Shown here piece after piece: positions 1 through 8,781 of a stretch of 64,000 bases of DNA. The notes below the pieces were generated by a model. The model saw only the letters and a list, made by a program, of their open reading frames with translations, made no database searches and was not told the DNA's origin. Within the stretch, counting starts at the first letter, position 1, and the number at the start of each line of letters is the position of its first letter. Origin of the DNA: an uncultured Bacteroides sp. (GTDB lineage: Bacteria; Bacteroidota; Bacteroidia; Bacteroidales; Bacteroidaceae); NCBI RefSeq assembly GCF_958445495.1, contig NZ_CAUCSQ010000018.1, forward strand, positions 26,751 to 90,750. Reading direction: 5' to 3'. The translations under genes and the position numbers were made by a program.

Positions 1-1180
1 CTGCGGCGCTCCAGCTTATGTGCATCGCGTTTTGAGACATCTCCAGACCGGATGTGGCAACACCGCCGGCATTGACGGCTTTCCCCGGAGCATACATCTT
101 CTTGTGTTCGATGAACAGGTCGATGGCTTCGGGCGTACATCCCATATTGGAAATCTCTCCGATGCAAAGTACGTCATTTTTTATGAGATTTTGTGCATCT
201 TCTCCATTTAATTCGTTCTGGGTGGCACATGGAAGTGCGATGTCCGCTTTCACTTCCCACGGACGTTTGCCTTCTACGAAGGTGGCGTTCGGGTATTTTT
301 CTGCGTAGGGTGCAACAATATCGTTGCCCGAAGCGCGGAGCTCCAGCATGTAGTCTATCTTCTCGCCGCAGATTCCGTCCGGGTCATAGATGTATCCGTC
401 CGGACCGGAGATGGTGATGACTTTGGCGCCCAGCTCAGTGGCTTTCGTGGCTGCTCCCCAGGCTACATTGCCGAAACCGGAGATGGCGACTGTCTTGCCT
501 TTTATATCGATGCCTTTTGCCCGGAGCATCTGGTTGACGAAGTATAACCCGCCGAAACCGGTCGCTTCGGGGCGAATCAGGGAACCGCCGAATTCCAGCC
601 CTTTTCCGGTGAAAGTTCCGGTGAATTCGCGGGTCAGCTTTTTATACATACCGAACATATATCCTACTTCGCGTCCGCCTACGCCGATATCGCCGGCAGG
701 TACGTCCATATCGGGACCCAGGTGACGCCACAGCTCCAACATGAACGCCTGGCAGAAACGCATGATTTCAGCATTGCTCTTCCCGCGCGGCGAGAAGTCC
801 GAACCGCCTTTGCCGCCGCCCATAGGAAGGGTCGTCAAGGCATTTTTGAATGTCTGTTCGAAGCCGAGGAATTTCAGGATGGAGAGGTTGACGGATGCAT
901 GGAAACGGATACCGCCTTTATACGGGCCGATTGCGTTGTTGAATTGTACACGATAGCCGAGGTTGGTTTGGACTTCTCCTCTATCGTCTACCCAGGTGAC
1001 GCGGAAAGTGAAAATGCGGTCCGGTTCTACCAGCCTTTCGATGATTTTAGCTTTCTCAAATTCCGGATGTTGATTGTAGATGTCTTCGATAGAGAGAAGT
1101 ACTTCTTTCACGGCTTGAAGATATTCGGATTCGCCGGGATGCTTTGCCTCCAAAGAGGACATGATTTTCTGGATGTTCAT
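1..1180 (-). CDS. Glutamate dehydrogenase, C-terminus cut by window edge
   Basis: Interconverts glutamate and 2-oxoglutarate plus ammonia with NAD(P)H in the cytoplasm. Reading the minus strand from the ATG at 1180 gives about 393 of the ~445 residues usual for the hexameric bacterial family; the last ~50 lie outside the window. The substrate-binding region with PMGGGKGGSDF, the following DVPAGDIGVGGREVG stretch and the start of the nucleotide-binding domain are all present. It closely resembles the complete glutamate dehydrogenase at 23392-24726, so the two are paralogues. Bacteroides commonly carry one NADPH-type and one NAD(H)-type enzyme of this family; which one this is cannot be decided from sequence alone. 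It is divergent from the PEP-synthase-like gene and has its own -7 box. Confidence 0.93.
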   Translation of the reverse strand, partial: MNIQKIMSSLEAKHPGESEYLQAVKEVLLSIEDIYNQHPEFEKAKIIERLVEPDRIFTFRVTWVDDRGEVQTNLGYRVQFNNAIGPYKGGIRFHASVNLSILKFLGFEQTFKNALTTLPMGGGKGGSDFSPRGKSNAEIMRFCQAFMLELWRHLGPDMDVPAGDIGVGGREVGYMFGMYKKLTREFTGTFTGKGLEFGGSLIRPEATGFGGLYFVNQMLRAKGIDIKGKTVAISGFGNVAWGAATKATELGAKVITISGPDGYIYDPDGICGEKIDYMLELRASGNDIVAPYAEKYPNATFVEGKRPWEVKADIALPCATQNELNGEDAQNLIKNDVLCIGEISNMGCTPEAIDLFIEHKKMYAPGKAVNAGGVATSGLEMSQNAMHISWSAA

Positions 1181-1232
1181 AATAGTATGTTTTAAAAAGG
1201 TTATTCTGATAAAATGTCAATTAACTCTCCTG

Positions 1233-1240
1233 CAAATATA
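1233..1240 (-). promoter_or_regulatory. -7 promoter box for the glutamate dehydrogenase gene
   Basis: On the minus strand this reads TATATTTG, a match to the Bacteroides -7 consensus TAnnTTTG, about 50 nt upstream of the start codon. No convincing -33 TTTG lies at the usual 19-21 nt spacing. Confidence 0.5.
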
Positions 1241-1245
1241 GGAAA

Positions 1246-1530
1246 ATTTTTCAAATAGGATAGGTTTAGTGCTGATATTTTGATTAAATAATGATAAAAT
1301 GATATTTCCCCTATTGAAGGGTGGGCAGACCGGCTTCGGGATTTCGTGCATTGTCTCGTAGGCTGTTTCTCGATATTGTTTCATCGGTTACTCCGTATGC
1401 GGTTCATGCGTTGTCTCTTATATTGTTTCATCTTTATATACTCTTTCGTATATCGTTCCGTGCTTGCCGGCAGGCAAATGAAAGGACAAACGGGCAAACT
1501 TTATAAGGAAGATGGCGGAAAATGAGATTT
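1246..1530. other. Intergenic stretch without a convincing gene
   Basis: The divergent gap between glutamate dehydrogenase and the PEP-synthase-like gene. A short reading frame exists but has no recognisable features. The 13-mer ATATTGTTTCATC occurs twice in direct orientation (1373-1385 and 1420-1432), each copy preceded by TTGTCTC. This could be a remnant duplication or a regulator-binding site. Confidence 0.4.
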
Positions 1531-1537
1531 AAAAAAT

Positions 1538-1545
1538 TAACTTTG
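1538..1545 (+). promoter_or_regulatory. -7 promoter box for the PEP-synthase-like gene
   Basis: TAACTTTG fits TAnnTTTG and lies about 65 nt before the ATG. The -33 element is not obvious. Confidence 0.5.
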
Positions 1546-1610
1546 CACGTCGGATTCTGTAATTCGGATGATTGGGAATTTAAGATTGGAACTAAGAAAG
1601 GAGAACATTT

Positions 1611-4577
1611 ATGCTTAGCAAATACAAATTAAACCAGCTTTACTTCAAAGATACGCAGTTTGCCAACCTGATGACAAGACGGATTTTCAACGTGTTGCTG
1701 ATAGCCAATCCTTATGATGCTTTCATGTTGGAGGATGACGGGCGTATTGATGAAAAGATTTTCAACGAATACACCTCCCTGTCTTTGCGCTATCCGCCCC
1801 GTTTCTCTCAGGTTTCCACGGAAGAAGAAGCGTTGGCGCAGTTGGAAAACATGTCGTTCGACCTGGTGATTTGTATGCCGAGTACGGGCGATAACGACAG
1901 CTTTGACATCGGCCGGCATATCAAGGAGAAGTATGAACATATTCCGATTGTCATTCTGACCCCTTTCAGCCACGGCATAACGAAACGAATTATCAATGAA
2001 GACTTGAGCGCGTTTGAGTACGTGTTCTGCTGGCTGGGAAATACGGATTTGCTGGTTTCCATCATCAAGCTGATGGAGGACAAGATGAATCTCGAACATG
2101 ATGTACGGGAAGTCGGCGTGCAGTTGATTCTCGTGGTGGAAGACGGCATCCGTTTCTATTCCTCCATTCTTCCGAATCTTTATAAATTCGTTTTGAAGCA
2201 GAGCCAGGAATTCTCTACCGAGGCTCTGAATGCGCATCAGCGTACGCTTCGCATGCGTGGGCGGCCTAAGATTGTGCTGGCGCGCACTTACCAGGAGGCG
2301 ATGGAGATTTATGAAAAGTATCAGAACAACATATTAGGAGTCATTACCGACGTGCGTTTCCCGAAGGTGGAGCGGGGCGAGAAAGACGGGCTGGCGGGCA
2401 TCAAGCTGTGTGCCGCCATACGGAAGAACGACCCGTTCGTGCCGTTGATTATCCAGTCTTCCGAGTCGGAGAACGCTTCTTATGCGGCCAAGTACGGAGC
2501 GAGCTTCATTGATAAGAATTCGAAGAAGATGGACGTTGACCTGCGGCGCATCGTCTCCGATAATTTCGGTTTCGGTGATTTTGTGTTCCGCAACCCGGAG
2601 ACGGGGGAAGAGATTGCGCATGTGCGGAACCTGAAAGAGTTGCAGAATATCCTGTTTGCCGTTCCTGCGGAATCCTTTCTCTACCATATCAGCCGGAACC
2701 ATGTTTCCCGTTGGCTTTATTCCCGTGCCATGTTTCCCGTGGCGGAGTTCCTGAAACCGATTACGTGGAGCAGTCTTCAAGATGTGGACGCTCACCGGAA
2801 AATTATTTTTGAAGCGATTGTGAAATACCGCAAGATGAAAAACCAGGGAGTTGTCGCCGTGTTTAAGCGGGACCGTTTCGACCGGTATTCCAATTTCGCC
2901 CGTATCGGAGACGGCTCATTGGGAGGAAAAGGCCGCGGATTGGCTTTCATCGACAATATGGTGAAGCGCCATCCCGAATTCGACGAGTTTGAAAATGCGC
3001 GTGTCGCCATTCCCAAGACGGTGGTGCTCTGTACCGATGTGTTTGACGAGTTCATGGATACCAACAACCTTTATCAGATTGCACTTTCCGATGCCGACGA
3101 CGGCACGATTCTCCGGTATTTCCTGAAAGCGAAGTTACCGGACAGGCTGGTGGAGGATTTCTTTACGTTCTTCGATGTGGTGAAGTCGCCGATTGCCATC
3201 CGTTCTTCTTCTTTGCTGGAAGATTCCCATTACCAGCCGTTTGCCGGTATCTACAATACGTATATGATTCCGTATCTGGATGACCGCTATGAGATGTTGC
3301 GCATGCTTTCCGACGCGATTAAAGGAGTGTATGCTTCGGTCTATTTCCGGGACAGCAAGGCTTATATGCAGGCTACGTCGAATGTGATTGACCAGGAAAA
3401 GATGGCTGTTATCCTGCAGGAGGTGGTGGGTAACCAGTATGGCGACCGTTATTATCCTTCCATGTCCGGTGTGGCGCGTTCGCTGAACTATTATCCGTTG
3501 GGCGACGAGAAGGCGGAAGAGGGAATTGTCAATCTGGCTCTGGGACTGGGGAAATATATCGTTGACGGCGGGATGACGCTCCGTTTTTCTCCTTATCATC
3601 CGAATCAGGTGTTGCAGACCAGTGAGATGGAGATTGCCTTGAAAGAGACGCAGACCCGCTTTTACGCTTTAGACTTGAAGAATGCCGGCCATGACTTCTC
3701 CATCGACGATGGTTTCAATTTGCTGAAACTGCATGTGAAAGAGGCGGAGAGCGACGGCTCCTTGCGGTATATAGCTTCTACGTACGACCCGTACGACCAG
3801 GTGATTCGGGACGGCTTATATCCGGGAGGGCGCAAGGTGATTACGTTTGCCAATATCCTGCAGCATGATGTTTTCCCGTTGCCGCGGATTCTCCAGTTGG
3901 TCTTGAAGTATGGCGAACAGGAGATGCGTCGTCCGGTCGAGGTGGAGTTTGCCGCTACGATGAGCCGCGAGCAGGATAAGACGGGGACTTTCTATTTGTT
4001 GCAGATTCGTCCGATTGTAGACAGCAAGGAGATGCTCGATGAGGACTTGAACGAGATACGGGACGAGGATGTCATTCTCCGGTCGTATAATTCGTTGGGA
4101 CATGGTGTCATGAACGAAATCCATGACATCGTTTATGTGAAGACTGACGGTTACAGCGCTTCAAACAATCAGGCGATTGCCTGGGAGATTGAGAAGCTCA
4201 ACCAACGATTCCTGAACGAGGGGAAGAATTACGTGCTTGTCGGTCCGGGCCGTTGGGGAAGCAGCGACACGTGGCTGGGGATTCCGGTGAAATGGCCCCA
4301 TATTTCCGCGGCGCGTGTGATTGTGGAGGCAGGTTTGACTAACTACCGCGTAGACCCCAGCCAAGGGACGCATTTCTTCCAGAACCTGACTTCTTTCGGA
4401 GTAGGTTATTTTACTATCAATGCGTTTATGAACGACGGGGTTTATGACCTGGAGTTCCTGAATGCCCAGCCTGCGGAGGAAGAGACGAAGTTCTTGCGCC
4501 ATGTCCGTTTTGAGAAGCCGATGGTAGTCAAGATGGACGGAAAGAAGAAACTGGGGGTAGTCATGATGCCGAAATAA
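1611..4577 (+). CDS. PEP-synthase-like protein: two receiver-like domains plus PPDK N-terminal ATP-binding domain
   Basis: 988 residues, no signal peptide, so cytoplasmic. Residues ~25-150 and ~170-320 look like two response-regulator receiver folds (hydrophobic strand / acidic loop patterns such as FDLVICMPS and LGVITDVRFP). From ~430 to ~810 it matches the PEP/pyruvate-binding ATP-grasp part of pyruvate phosphate dikinase/PEP synthase (IGDGSLGGKGRGLAF, PIAIRSSSLLEDS, VEFAAT...LQIRPI). The remaining ~180 residues (VGPGRWGSSDTWLG, SQGTHFFQN) are not the usual swivelling phosphohistidine domain: no GGxTSHxAIxAR-type motif and no PEP/pyruvate TIM barrel is present. Related genes are often named PEP synthase, but this architecture cannot run the full reaction alone. 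A sensory or phosphotransfer role is an inference. Convergent with the AraC gene, with 19 bp between stops. Confidence 0.85.
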   Translation: MLSKYKLNQLYFKDTQFANLMTRRIFNVLLIANPYDAFMLEDDGRIDEKIFNEYTSLSLRYPPRFSQVSTEEEALAQLENMSFDLVICMPSTGDNDSFDIGRHIKEKYEHIPIVILTPFSHGITKRIINEDLSAFEYVFCWLGNTDLLVSIIKLMEDKMNLEHDVREVGVQLILVVEDGIRFYSSILPNLYKFVLKQSQEFSTEALNAHQRTLRMRGRPKIVLARTYQEAMEIYEKYQNNILGVITDVRFPKVERGEKDGLAGIKLCAAIRKNDPFVPLIIQSSESENASYAAKYGASFIDKNSKKMDVDLRRIVSDNFGFGDFVFRNPETGEEIAHVRNLKELQNILFAVPAESFLYHISRNHVSRWLYSRAMFPVAEFLKPITWSSLQDVDAHRKIIFEAIVKYRKMKNQGVVAVFKRDRFDRYSNFARIGDGSLGGKGRGLAFIDNMVKRHPEFDEFENARVAIPKTVVLCTDVFDEFMDTNNLYQIALSDADDGTILRYFLKAKLPDRLVEDFFTFFDVVKSPIAIRSSSLLEDSHYQPFAGIYNTYMIPYLDDRYEMLRMLSDAIKGVYASVYFRDSKAYMQATSNVIDQEKMAVILQEVVGNQYGDRYYPSMSGVARSLNYYPLGDEKAEEGIVNLALGLGKYIVDGGMTLRFSPYHPNQVLQTSEMEIALKETQTRFYALDLKNAGHDFSIDDGFNLLKLHVKEAESDGSLRYIASTYDPYDQVIRDGLYPGGRKVITFANILQHDVFPLPRILQLVLKYGEQEMRRPVEVEFAATMSREQDKTGTFYLLQIRPIVDSKEMLDEDLNEIRDEDVILRSYNSLGHGVMNEIHDIVYVKTDGYSASNNQAIAWEIEKLNQRFLNEGKNYVLVGPGRWGSSDTWLGIPVKWPHISAARVIVEAGLTNYRVDPSQGTHFFQNLTSFGVGYFTINAFMNDGVYDLEFLNAQPAEEETKFLRHVRFEKPMVVKMDGKKKLGVVMMPK

Positions 4578-4596
4578 AGAGACATGGATGCTCCGT

Positions 4597-5445
4597 CTAT
4601 CCGTTGTTGCGGTAGGTGAGGGGGCTCATGCCTACATAGCGTTTGAAGTATTTCCCGAAGAACGATACGTTGGGGAAGTTGAGCGAGTCGGAAATGTTCT
4701 GGACGGAGAAGTTGGTGGATTTGAGTTGCGATTTGGCATCCATGATAACCATGCGTGAGATGATTTCCACACAAGTGTTTCCCGTAACCTGCTTGACGGT
4801 GGTGCAGAGGTGCGTATGGGTGATGCCCAGCTTTTCGGCATACCAGGCCACATTGCGCGTATGGCTGTAGTTCTGCATGACGAGCTGGGTGAAGTTTTTG
4901 CATATCTGCTCGCTCTTGGTCGAACATTCTTTGCTGCTTTGTGTTTGATTGTTATACATGGCTGCTATTCCGGTGTGTATGTCATTGTATAGGTGTTGCG
5001 TGAGCCCTTGCCGGGTCGATTCACTGAAAAAGTCGTATAGTTTGATAAGGAAGAGGAAGTATTCTTCCAGTAGTTTCGCACCTTGCGGTTTGAGCGTGAT
5101 GACCGGCCGCCCTGACGCGACAAACAGCGTGTTGAGCGTAGAACGGTTCAGGTTGGCTTGTTCGATGTATTTGGATGAGAAACCGCCGAAATAAATGATC
5201 GGTTCTCCCTTTACGCTGTGTATCTGCAGGATGTTGCCGGGCATGATGGTTACGAAGTCATTGGCGCGTACGGTGATGCGGTTCAGGTTGATAGAGGCTT
5301 CTATCTCTCCGCCCATGCATAATACGAATATTTCGGCTTTCAGCCTGCAAGGAAAATTTTTGTAAAGGTTAAGTAACTCTTTGTTGATTCCTGTTCCTAT
5401 AATCCATTCTTCGGGCAAGTCTATTTTGGGAAGTTCTTTGTTCAT
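4597..5445 (-). CDS. AraC-family transcription regulator
   Basis: 282 residues from the ATG at 5445. The frame stays open a further 68 codons upstream, but that part runs through the promoter box and was not used. The N-terminal ~150 residues look like a cupin-type sensing domain. The last ~100 residues form the two-helix-turn-helix AraC domain, ending in the usual signature (VSFFGKYFKRYVGMSPLTYR). It is divergent from the PCMD-type lipoprotein gene at 5725, which is a reasonable regulatory target by position. The ligand is unknown. Confidence 0.9.
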   Translation of the reverse strand: MNKELPKIDLPEEWIIGTGINKELLNLYKNFPCRLKAEIFVLCMGGEIEASINLNRITVRANDFVTIMPGNILQIHSVKGEPIIYFGGFSSKYIEQANLNRSTLNTLFVASGRPVITLKPQGAKLLEEYFLFLIKLYDFFSESTRQGLTQHLYNDIHTGIAAMYNNQTQSSKECSTKSEQICKNFTQLVMQNYSHTRNVAWYAEKLGITHTHLCTTVKQVTGNTCVEIISRMVIMDAKSQLKSTNFSVQNISDSLNFPNVSFFGKYFKRYVGMSPLTYRNNG

Positions 5446-5480
5446 GATGATGATATGGCTTTTTATTTTATTAAGAGGCA

Positions 5481-5488
5481 CAAAGGTA
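5481..5488 (-). promoter_or_regulatory. -7 promoter box for the AraC gene
   Basis: The minus strand reads TACCTTTG, a full match to TAnnTTTG, 36 nt upstream of the chosen ATG. This supports the shorter start. Confidence 0.55.
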
Positions 5489-5724
5489 ACGGATTTTGAT
5501 AAATAGACTATTTTTTGCGGGATAAAAAATAATTTATCCCTTGAAAAATCGTACTTTGGAAAGGATTTGATTGTACGGGACTTTAAAAATAGACCATAAA
5601 GACTAAAAATAGACCTTGCTGCATTGAAGAAAAGGTCGTTACTTTGCATCCGTGAAACTTTGGTGTCCGTATGGAGTTTTGAGTCGTACGGATGTTTATA
5701 TTAATTAAAAGTAGAAATTAGAAA

Positions 5725-7287
5725 ATGAAAAAGAGATTATTTTATTACTTGTTTGCTGTAGTGTGTACAGTGGCATTGTTTGCGTCTTGTAGTGATGATG
5801 ACGGTAATGATAATGATGTTCCGACGATTATTCCTATTGAGCAAGAAATTGTAGGCAATTATAAAGGTACATTATCTGTAAAGGTTGATGGTATCGATAT
5901 GGGAATAGTACACCAGAATGTTTCTGTTACAAAAGCTGGTGAAAATTCTATTCGTTTGGTTATAGCTGATTTTAGTTTTAAAGGTTTAAAATTGGGAGAT
6001 ATAAAACTGGAGAATTGTGTTTTGCAGGCGAATGGTGATACCTATGTTTGTCAGCGTGAAGAACAGTTGACATTGGAATCACCGGTGAATACTTGTAATG
6101 TGAAGACAAATATTACAGTTCAAAATGAGAGTGTGGTAGTTGATTTGGATATTATAGCACCTGAGATGAATAATCAGGTTGTTAAGGTTGTTTATCAGGG
6201 AACAAAATTGAAAGGAAATGAGAGTCGTGAAGCTGAAATACTCAATTTCTATTTTGATAAAGCAATTGAGGCAAACTCGATTGTAGTTGGTGATCCGTCC
6301 ATTAATGATGATAATACGATTACATTTGTTGTGACGGAAGGTGTGACGAGTGACCAGTTGAAAGCTCTTGTTCCTACAATTGAAATATCTGAAAAGGCTA
6401 TACTTGATGCACCGGAAGTTATTGATTTTTCTGAAGATATGGAATATTCTGTTATTTCCGAAAGTGGGGATGTTGTAAACACATATATTGTAAAAACTCC
6501 TACCTCATTGGAAAAACCATTGATTTCCTTGAAATATGATTTTGATGTGTGGGAAGAAGTGACGGGAACTTCTATTTTGACGAAAAAATATAGTTGGGAA
6601 TCTCCTTCTCCTAAAGAGGAATTGGCTAGTGCTAATGAAGGTATCGCTGCTTTGCGAACATCATTAGGAGGAAATTATAAAGGCGATTATGCTACAGTGA
6701 AAGAAGAAAAAGGTTATGGTGAAAGTGGACATGCTGTGAAGCTGGTAACATTGGATACAAGAGATGTAGGGTTGGCTCCTGCTATTACTCCTGGTTCTTT
6801 GTTTACGGGTAAATTCGCTTTTTCTCTTGCAGGTGCTAGTGACCCATTGTCATTGACGAAATTCGGTCTTCTTTATGATAAAAAGCCATTGAAATTGAAA
6901 GGGGTGTACAAATATACTCCGGGAAAACCTTTTATTGATGGTTCTGATAAGAGTAATATAAAAGAAACGGATGAAATTGATTCCCCCTCCATTAGCGCTG
7001 TATTATATGAAGCAAAAGATGCGGAAGGAAAGGAAGTCATTTTAACAGGTAATGATATTAATACTTCTGAATATCGGGTAGCTTTTGCTGAATTAAAGAA
7101 TCCTATGGAGACAACTGAGTGGACACCTATTGATGAAGATTTTGTGTATGTTAATGGAAAATCTTATGATGCGACGAAAGAGTATAAATTAGCTGTTGTT
7201 TGTTCTTCAAGTAAAGAAGGAGACCGTTTTAGAGGAGCAGCGAATAGTACATTGATTATAGATAATTTGGAAGTCTTAGGTGAGTAA
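5725..7287 (+). CDS. PCMD-type surface lipoprotein with calycin-like and Ig-like domains
   Basis: 520 residues starting with a lipoprotein signal (hydrophobic core, then FASCSDDDG), so lipid-anchored and probably exported. Residues ~40-165 resemble the calycin/lipocalin-like domain common in Bacteroides lipoproteins. Residues ~170-260 resemble an Ig-like DUF5018-type module (sequence ending TYIVKTPTS). Residues ~265-520 resemble the putative carbohydrate metabolism domain PCMD (PF13201). The C-terminal third resembles the lipoprotein encoded at 20553-21725 (the VVCSSSKEGDRFRGAANSTL segment matches its IVFSSSIEGAYFKGSVGSTL). Function is unknown; glycan binding at the cell surface is an inference. 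The gene is AT-rich compared with the core genes to its left. Confidence 0.75.
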   Translation: MKKRLFYYLFAVVCTVALFASCSDDDGNDNDVPTIIPIEQEIVGNYKGTLSVKVDGIDMGIVHQNVSVTKAGENSIRLVIADFSFKGLKLGDIKLENCVLQANGDTYVCQREEQLTLESPVNTCNVKTNITVQNESVVVDLDIIAPEMNNQVVKVVYQGTKLKGNESREAEILNFYFDKAIEANSIVVGDPSINDDNTITFVVTEGVTSDQLKALVPTIEISEKAILDAPEVIDFSEDMEYSVISESGDVVNTYIVKTPTSLEKPLISLKYDFDVWEEVTGTSILTKKYSWESPSPKEELASANEGIAALRTSLGGNYKGDYATVKEEKGYGESGHAVKLVTLDTRDVGLAPAITPGSLFTGKFAFSLAGASDPLSLTKFGLLYDKKPLKLKGVYKYTPGKPFIDGSDKSNIKETDEIDSPSISAVLYEAKDAEGKEVILTGNDINTSEYRVAFAELKNPMETTEWTPIDEDFVYVNGKSYDATKEYKLAVVCSSSKEGDRFRGAANSTLIIDNLEVLGE

Positions 7288-7309
7288 TAAAAATTGAATA
7301 AATAAAAAT

Positions 7310-7344
7310 GAGGTTGTGGCAAAACGTAGGCACAATCTCTTTTT
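7310..7344 (+). terminator. Hairpin terminator after the PCMD lipoprotein gene
   Basis: GAGGTTGTG pairs with CACAATCTC (one G-U pair) around a 12-nt loop and is followed by TTTTT. A very similar element (shared core GTAGGCACAAYCTC) lies at 19446-19476. Confidence 0.7.
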
Positions 7345-7350
7345 ATGCGC

Positions 7351-7380
7351 AAAGTCCGGGCTTTCCCAAGCCCGGACTTT
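7351..7380 (+). terminator. Second strong hairpin terminator
   Basis: Perfect 13-bp stem AAAGTCCGGGCTT / AAGCCCGGACTTT with a 4-nt loop. It is in tandem with the preceding terminator. Confidence 0.7.
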
Positions 7381-7435
7381 GTTATTATCCAAAGTTTTTG
7401 TAACTTTAGACATCAGTTTTTTCGCTATGGCAAAG

Positions 7436-7985
7436 TTACATTTTTGTCCTTACATTTCTAAGCTCTTTAAATGTCAATTTCCAACGGCGTTCGTTACGCA
7501 AAGCTTCGTCTGTGTAAGCAGGAATAGGTGCTAATCCCATACGAGCACGTACTTTGTTGATGCCTAAATATCTATTATGCTTCCATGTTTGCAGATATCA
7601 TTATCTTCCCATTCATTCTACATGTTGGTTATTTTTATAATATCTGTCGTAAAATAAATAAGCATGCGCTTGCAATGCTTCGGCAGCCCAACGGGTGGCA
7701 TGACCTAATTCGGATGCCGGTTGCACTTCCGATGGTAATAGTTCGACAGCCTTATTCAAGTTAGATAGAATGAGTTGGAACATTTCATTACTGCTTGCTT
7801 TAGGATTATTCTGAGGTTCGGGGGGGAACGATGGGTACCGTACCAAATGTTGTCGCCATGAAATAATATAATTCTCTCAGAAAGTATGCCTCTCCTTCTA
7901 TTATTCTTCTGGAATCTGTTCCTTTCCATTCTATATCTTCTTGTAGTATGAGTGTTTTGTTTCTGTAAAGGTGGAGTAGATATAG
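7436..7985 (-). pseudogene. Decayed susD/ragB remnant
   Basis: Read on the minus strand, the upstream part encodes typical SusD sequence (DIEWKGTDSRR, EGEAYFLRELYYFMATTFG, VPIVPPEPQNNPKASSNEM, HATRWAAEALQAHAYLF). The frame changes at a run of seven G (plus strand, ~7819-7825). After a stop following NNQHVE, another frame resumes with the C-terminal SusD hallmark (INKVRARMGLAPIPAYTDEA, then LRNERRWKLTFKELR) and stops at once. About 200 internal residues of a normal SusD are missing. It therefore has a frameshift, a stop and a large internal deletion. It lies head-to-head with the ECF sigma gene and is probably a relic of an earlier PUL. Confidence 0.8.
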
Positions 7986-8103
7986 CATTGAATTTTTAAT
8001 TCTTCTTTTAACACTATACAAGGTAAGATTGAACAAATATTTGTTGGAATGCCGTTGAATAAGATTTCTACAAGTTCTTGTGTGATGAATAATTTTTTTT
8101 ATG

Positions 8104-8124
8104 TACTTTTGTTCTTGAACAAAA
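8104..8124 (+). promoter_or_regulatory. Promoter -7 box with overlapping palindrome, upstream of the ECF sigma gene
   Basis: TACTTTTG (8104-8111) fits TAnnTTTG. A TTG lies at 8078-8080, slightly farther than ideal. TTTTGTTC / GAACAAAA (8107-8114 and 8117-8124) is a perfect 8+2+8 palindrome overlapping the box and the predicted start of transcription, placed as an operator would be. Confidence 0.5.
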
Positions 8125-8147
8125 ATGATACTAGATGATAAAATGAC

Positions 8148-8696
8148 ATGCATGATAGTATTGATATAGATATAATCGCCTTAAGTCATGGTAATGTGAG
8201 AAACTTTGAGAGACTCTTTTTTTGCTATTATCCAAGAGTCTATAATTTTTTTAATTGTGTTTTAAACAATAATGAGGAATCTGAGGACTTAGCCCAAGAT
8301 GTTTTTACTAAACTGTGGAAATATCGTGTTTCATTGAAACAGGTTCAGAATCTTAATGCATATATTTATCGGGTTGCCAAAAATACTTTATATACTTATT
8401 TGGATCGTAAAATCAATGTTTCTTCTATAAACATTGATAATGTAAGAGAGCAAGATTCCCTTGATGATATTGAGAACCTTGTGTATAGTCATGAACTTCA
8501 GTCTTTAATAGATAAAGTCATTGATAGGATGCCTTCTCAGCAAAAACAAGTATTTTGTATGAGCCGTAGAGATGGTTTGAGCAATGATGAAATTGCTTCT
8601 AGGCTGAATATCAGTAAGCGGACTGTCGAAACACATATTTCTGTTGCTCTGTCTACATTGAGAAAGGTCACTTCTGCTCTTTCGATTTTCTTTTGA
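8148..8696 (+). CDS. ECF (sigma-70 family, RpoE-like) sigma factor
   Basis: 182 residues, the usual length for this group. Region 2 is visible as FERLFFCYYPRVYNFF and ESEDLAQDVFTKLWK. Region 4 is visible as MPSQQKQVFCMSRRDGLSN followed by EIASRLNISKRTVETHIS. It should direct RNA polymerase to PUL promoters once released by its membrane-bound anti-sigma partner, which is the next gene. Sigma / anti-sigma control of a TonB receptor carrying an N-terminal STN domain, as here, is established for many Bacteroides PULs, especially those acting on host glycans. Confidence 0.95.
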   Translation: MHDSIDIDIIALSHGNVRNFERLFFCYYPRVYNFFNCVLNNNEESEDLAQDVFTKLWKYRVSLKQVQNLNAYIYRVAKNTLYTYLDRKINVSSINIDNVREQDSLDDIENLVYSHELQSLIDKVIDRMPSQQKQVFCMSRRDGLSNDEIASRLNISKRTVETHISVALSTLRKVTSALSIFF

Positions 8697-8781
8697 TTTA
8701 AATTTATATTATTTTTTTCTCTCTTTTAGACTACGTGTAGGAAACAAAAAGTGAGTCTTATATACAAAGGTCTGCAATGAG

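Noticed and set aside
1321..1506. 61-codon frame in the first intergenic region
   Set aside because: No ribosome-binding or promoter evidence and no recognisable sequence; composition looks non-coding.
1611..4577. Annotation as a full PEP synthase
   Set aside because: The phosphohistidine and PEP/pyruvate barrel domains are absent, so only the ATP-binding part is supported.
7316..7534. 72-codon frame after the PCMD lipoprotein
   Set aside because: It runs through two terminator hairpins and the antisense of the susD relic; no independent support.
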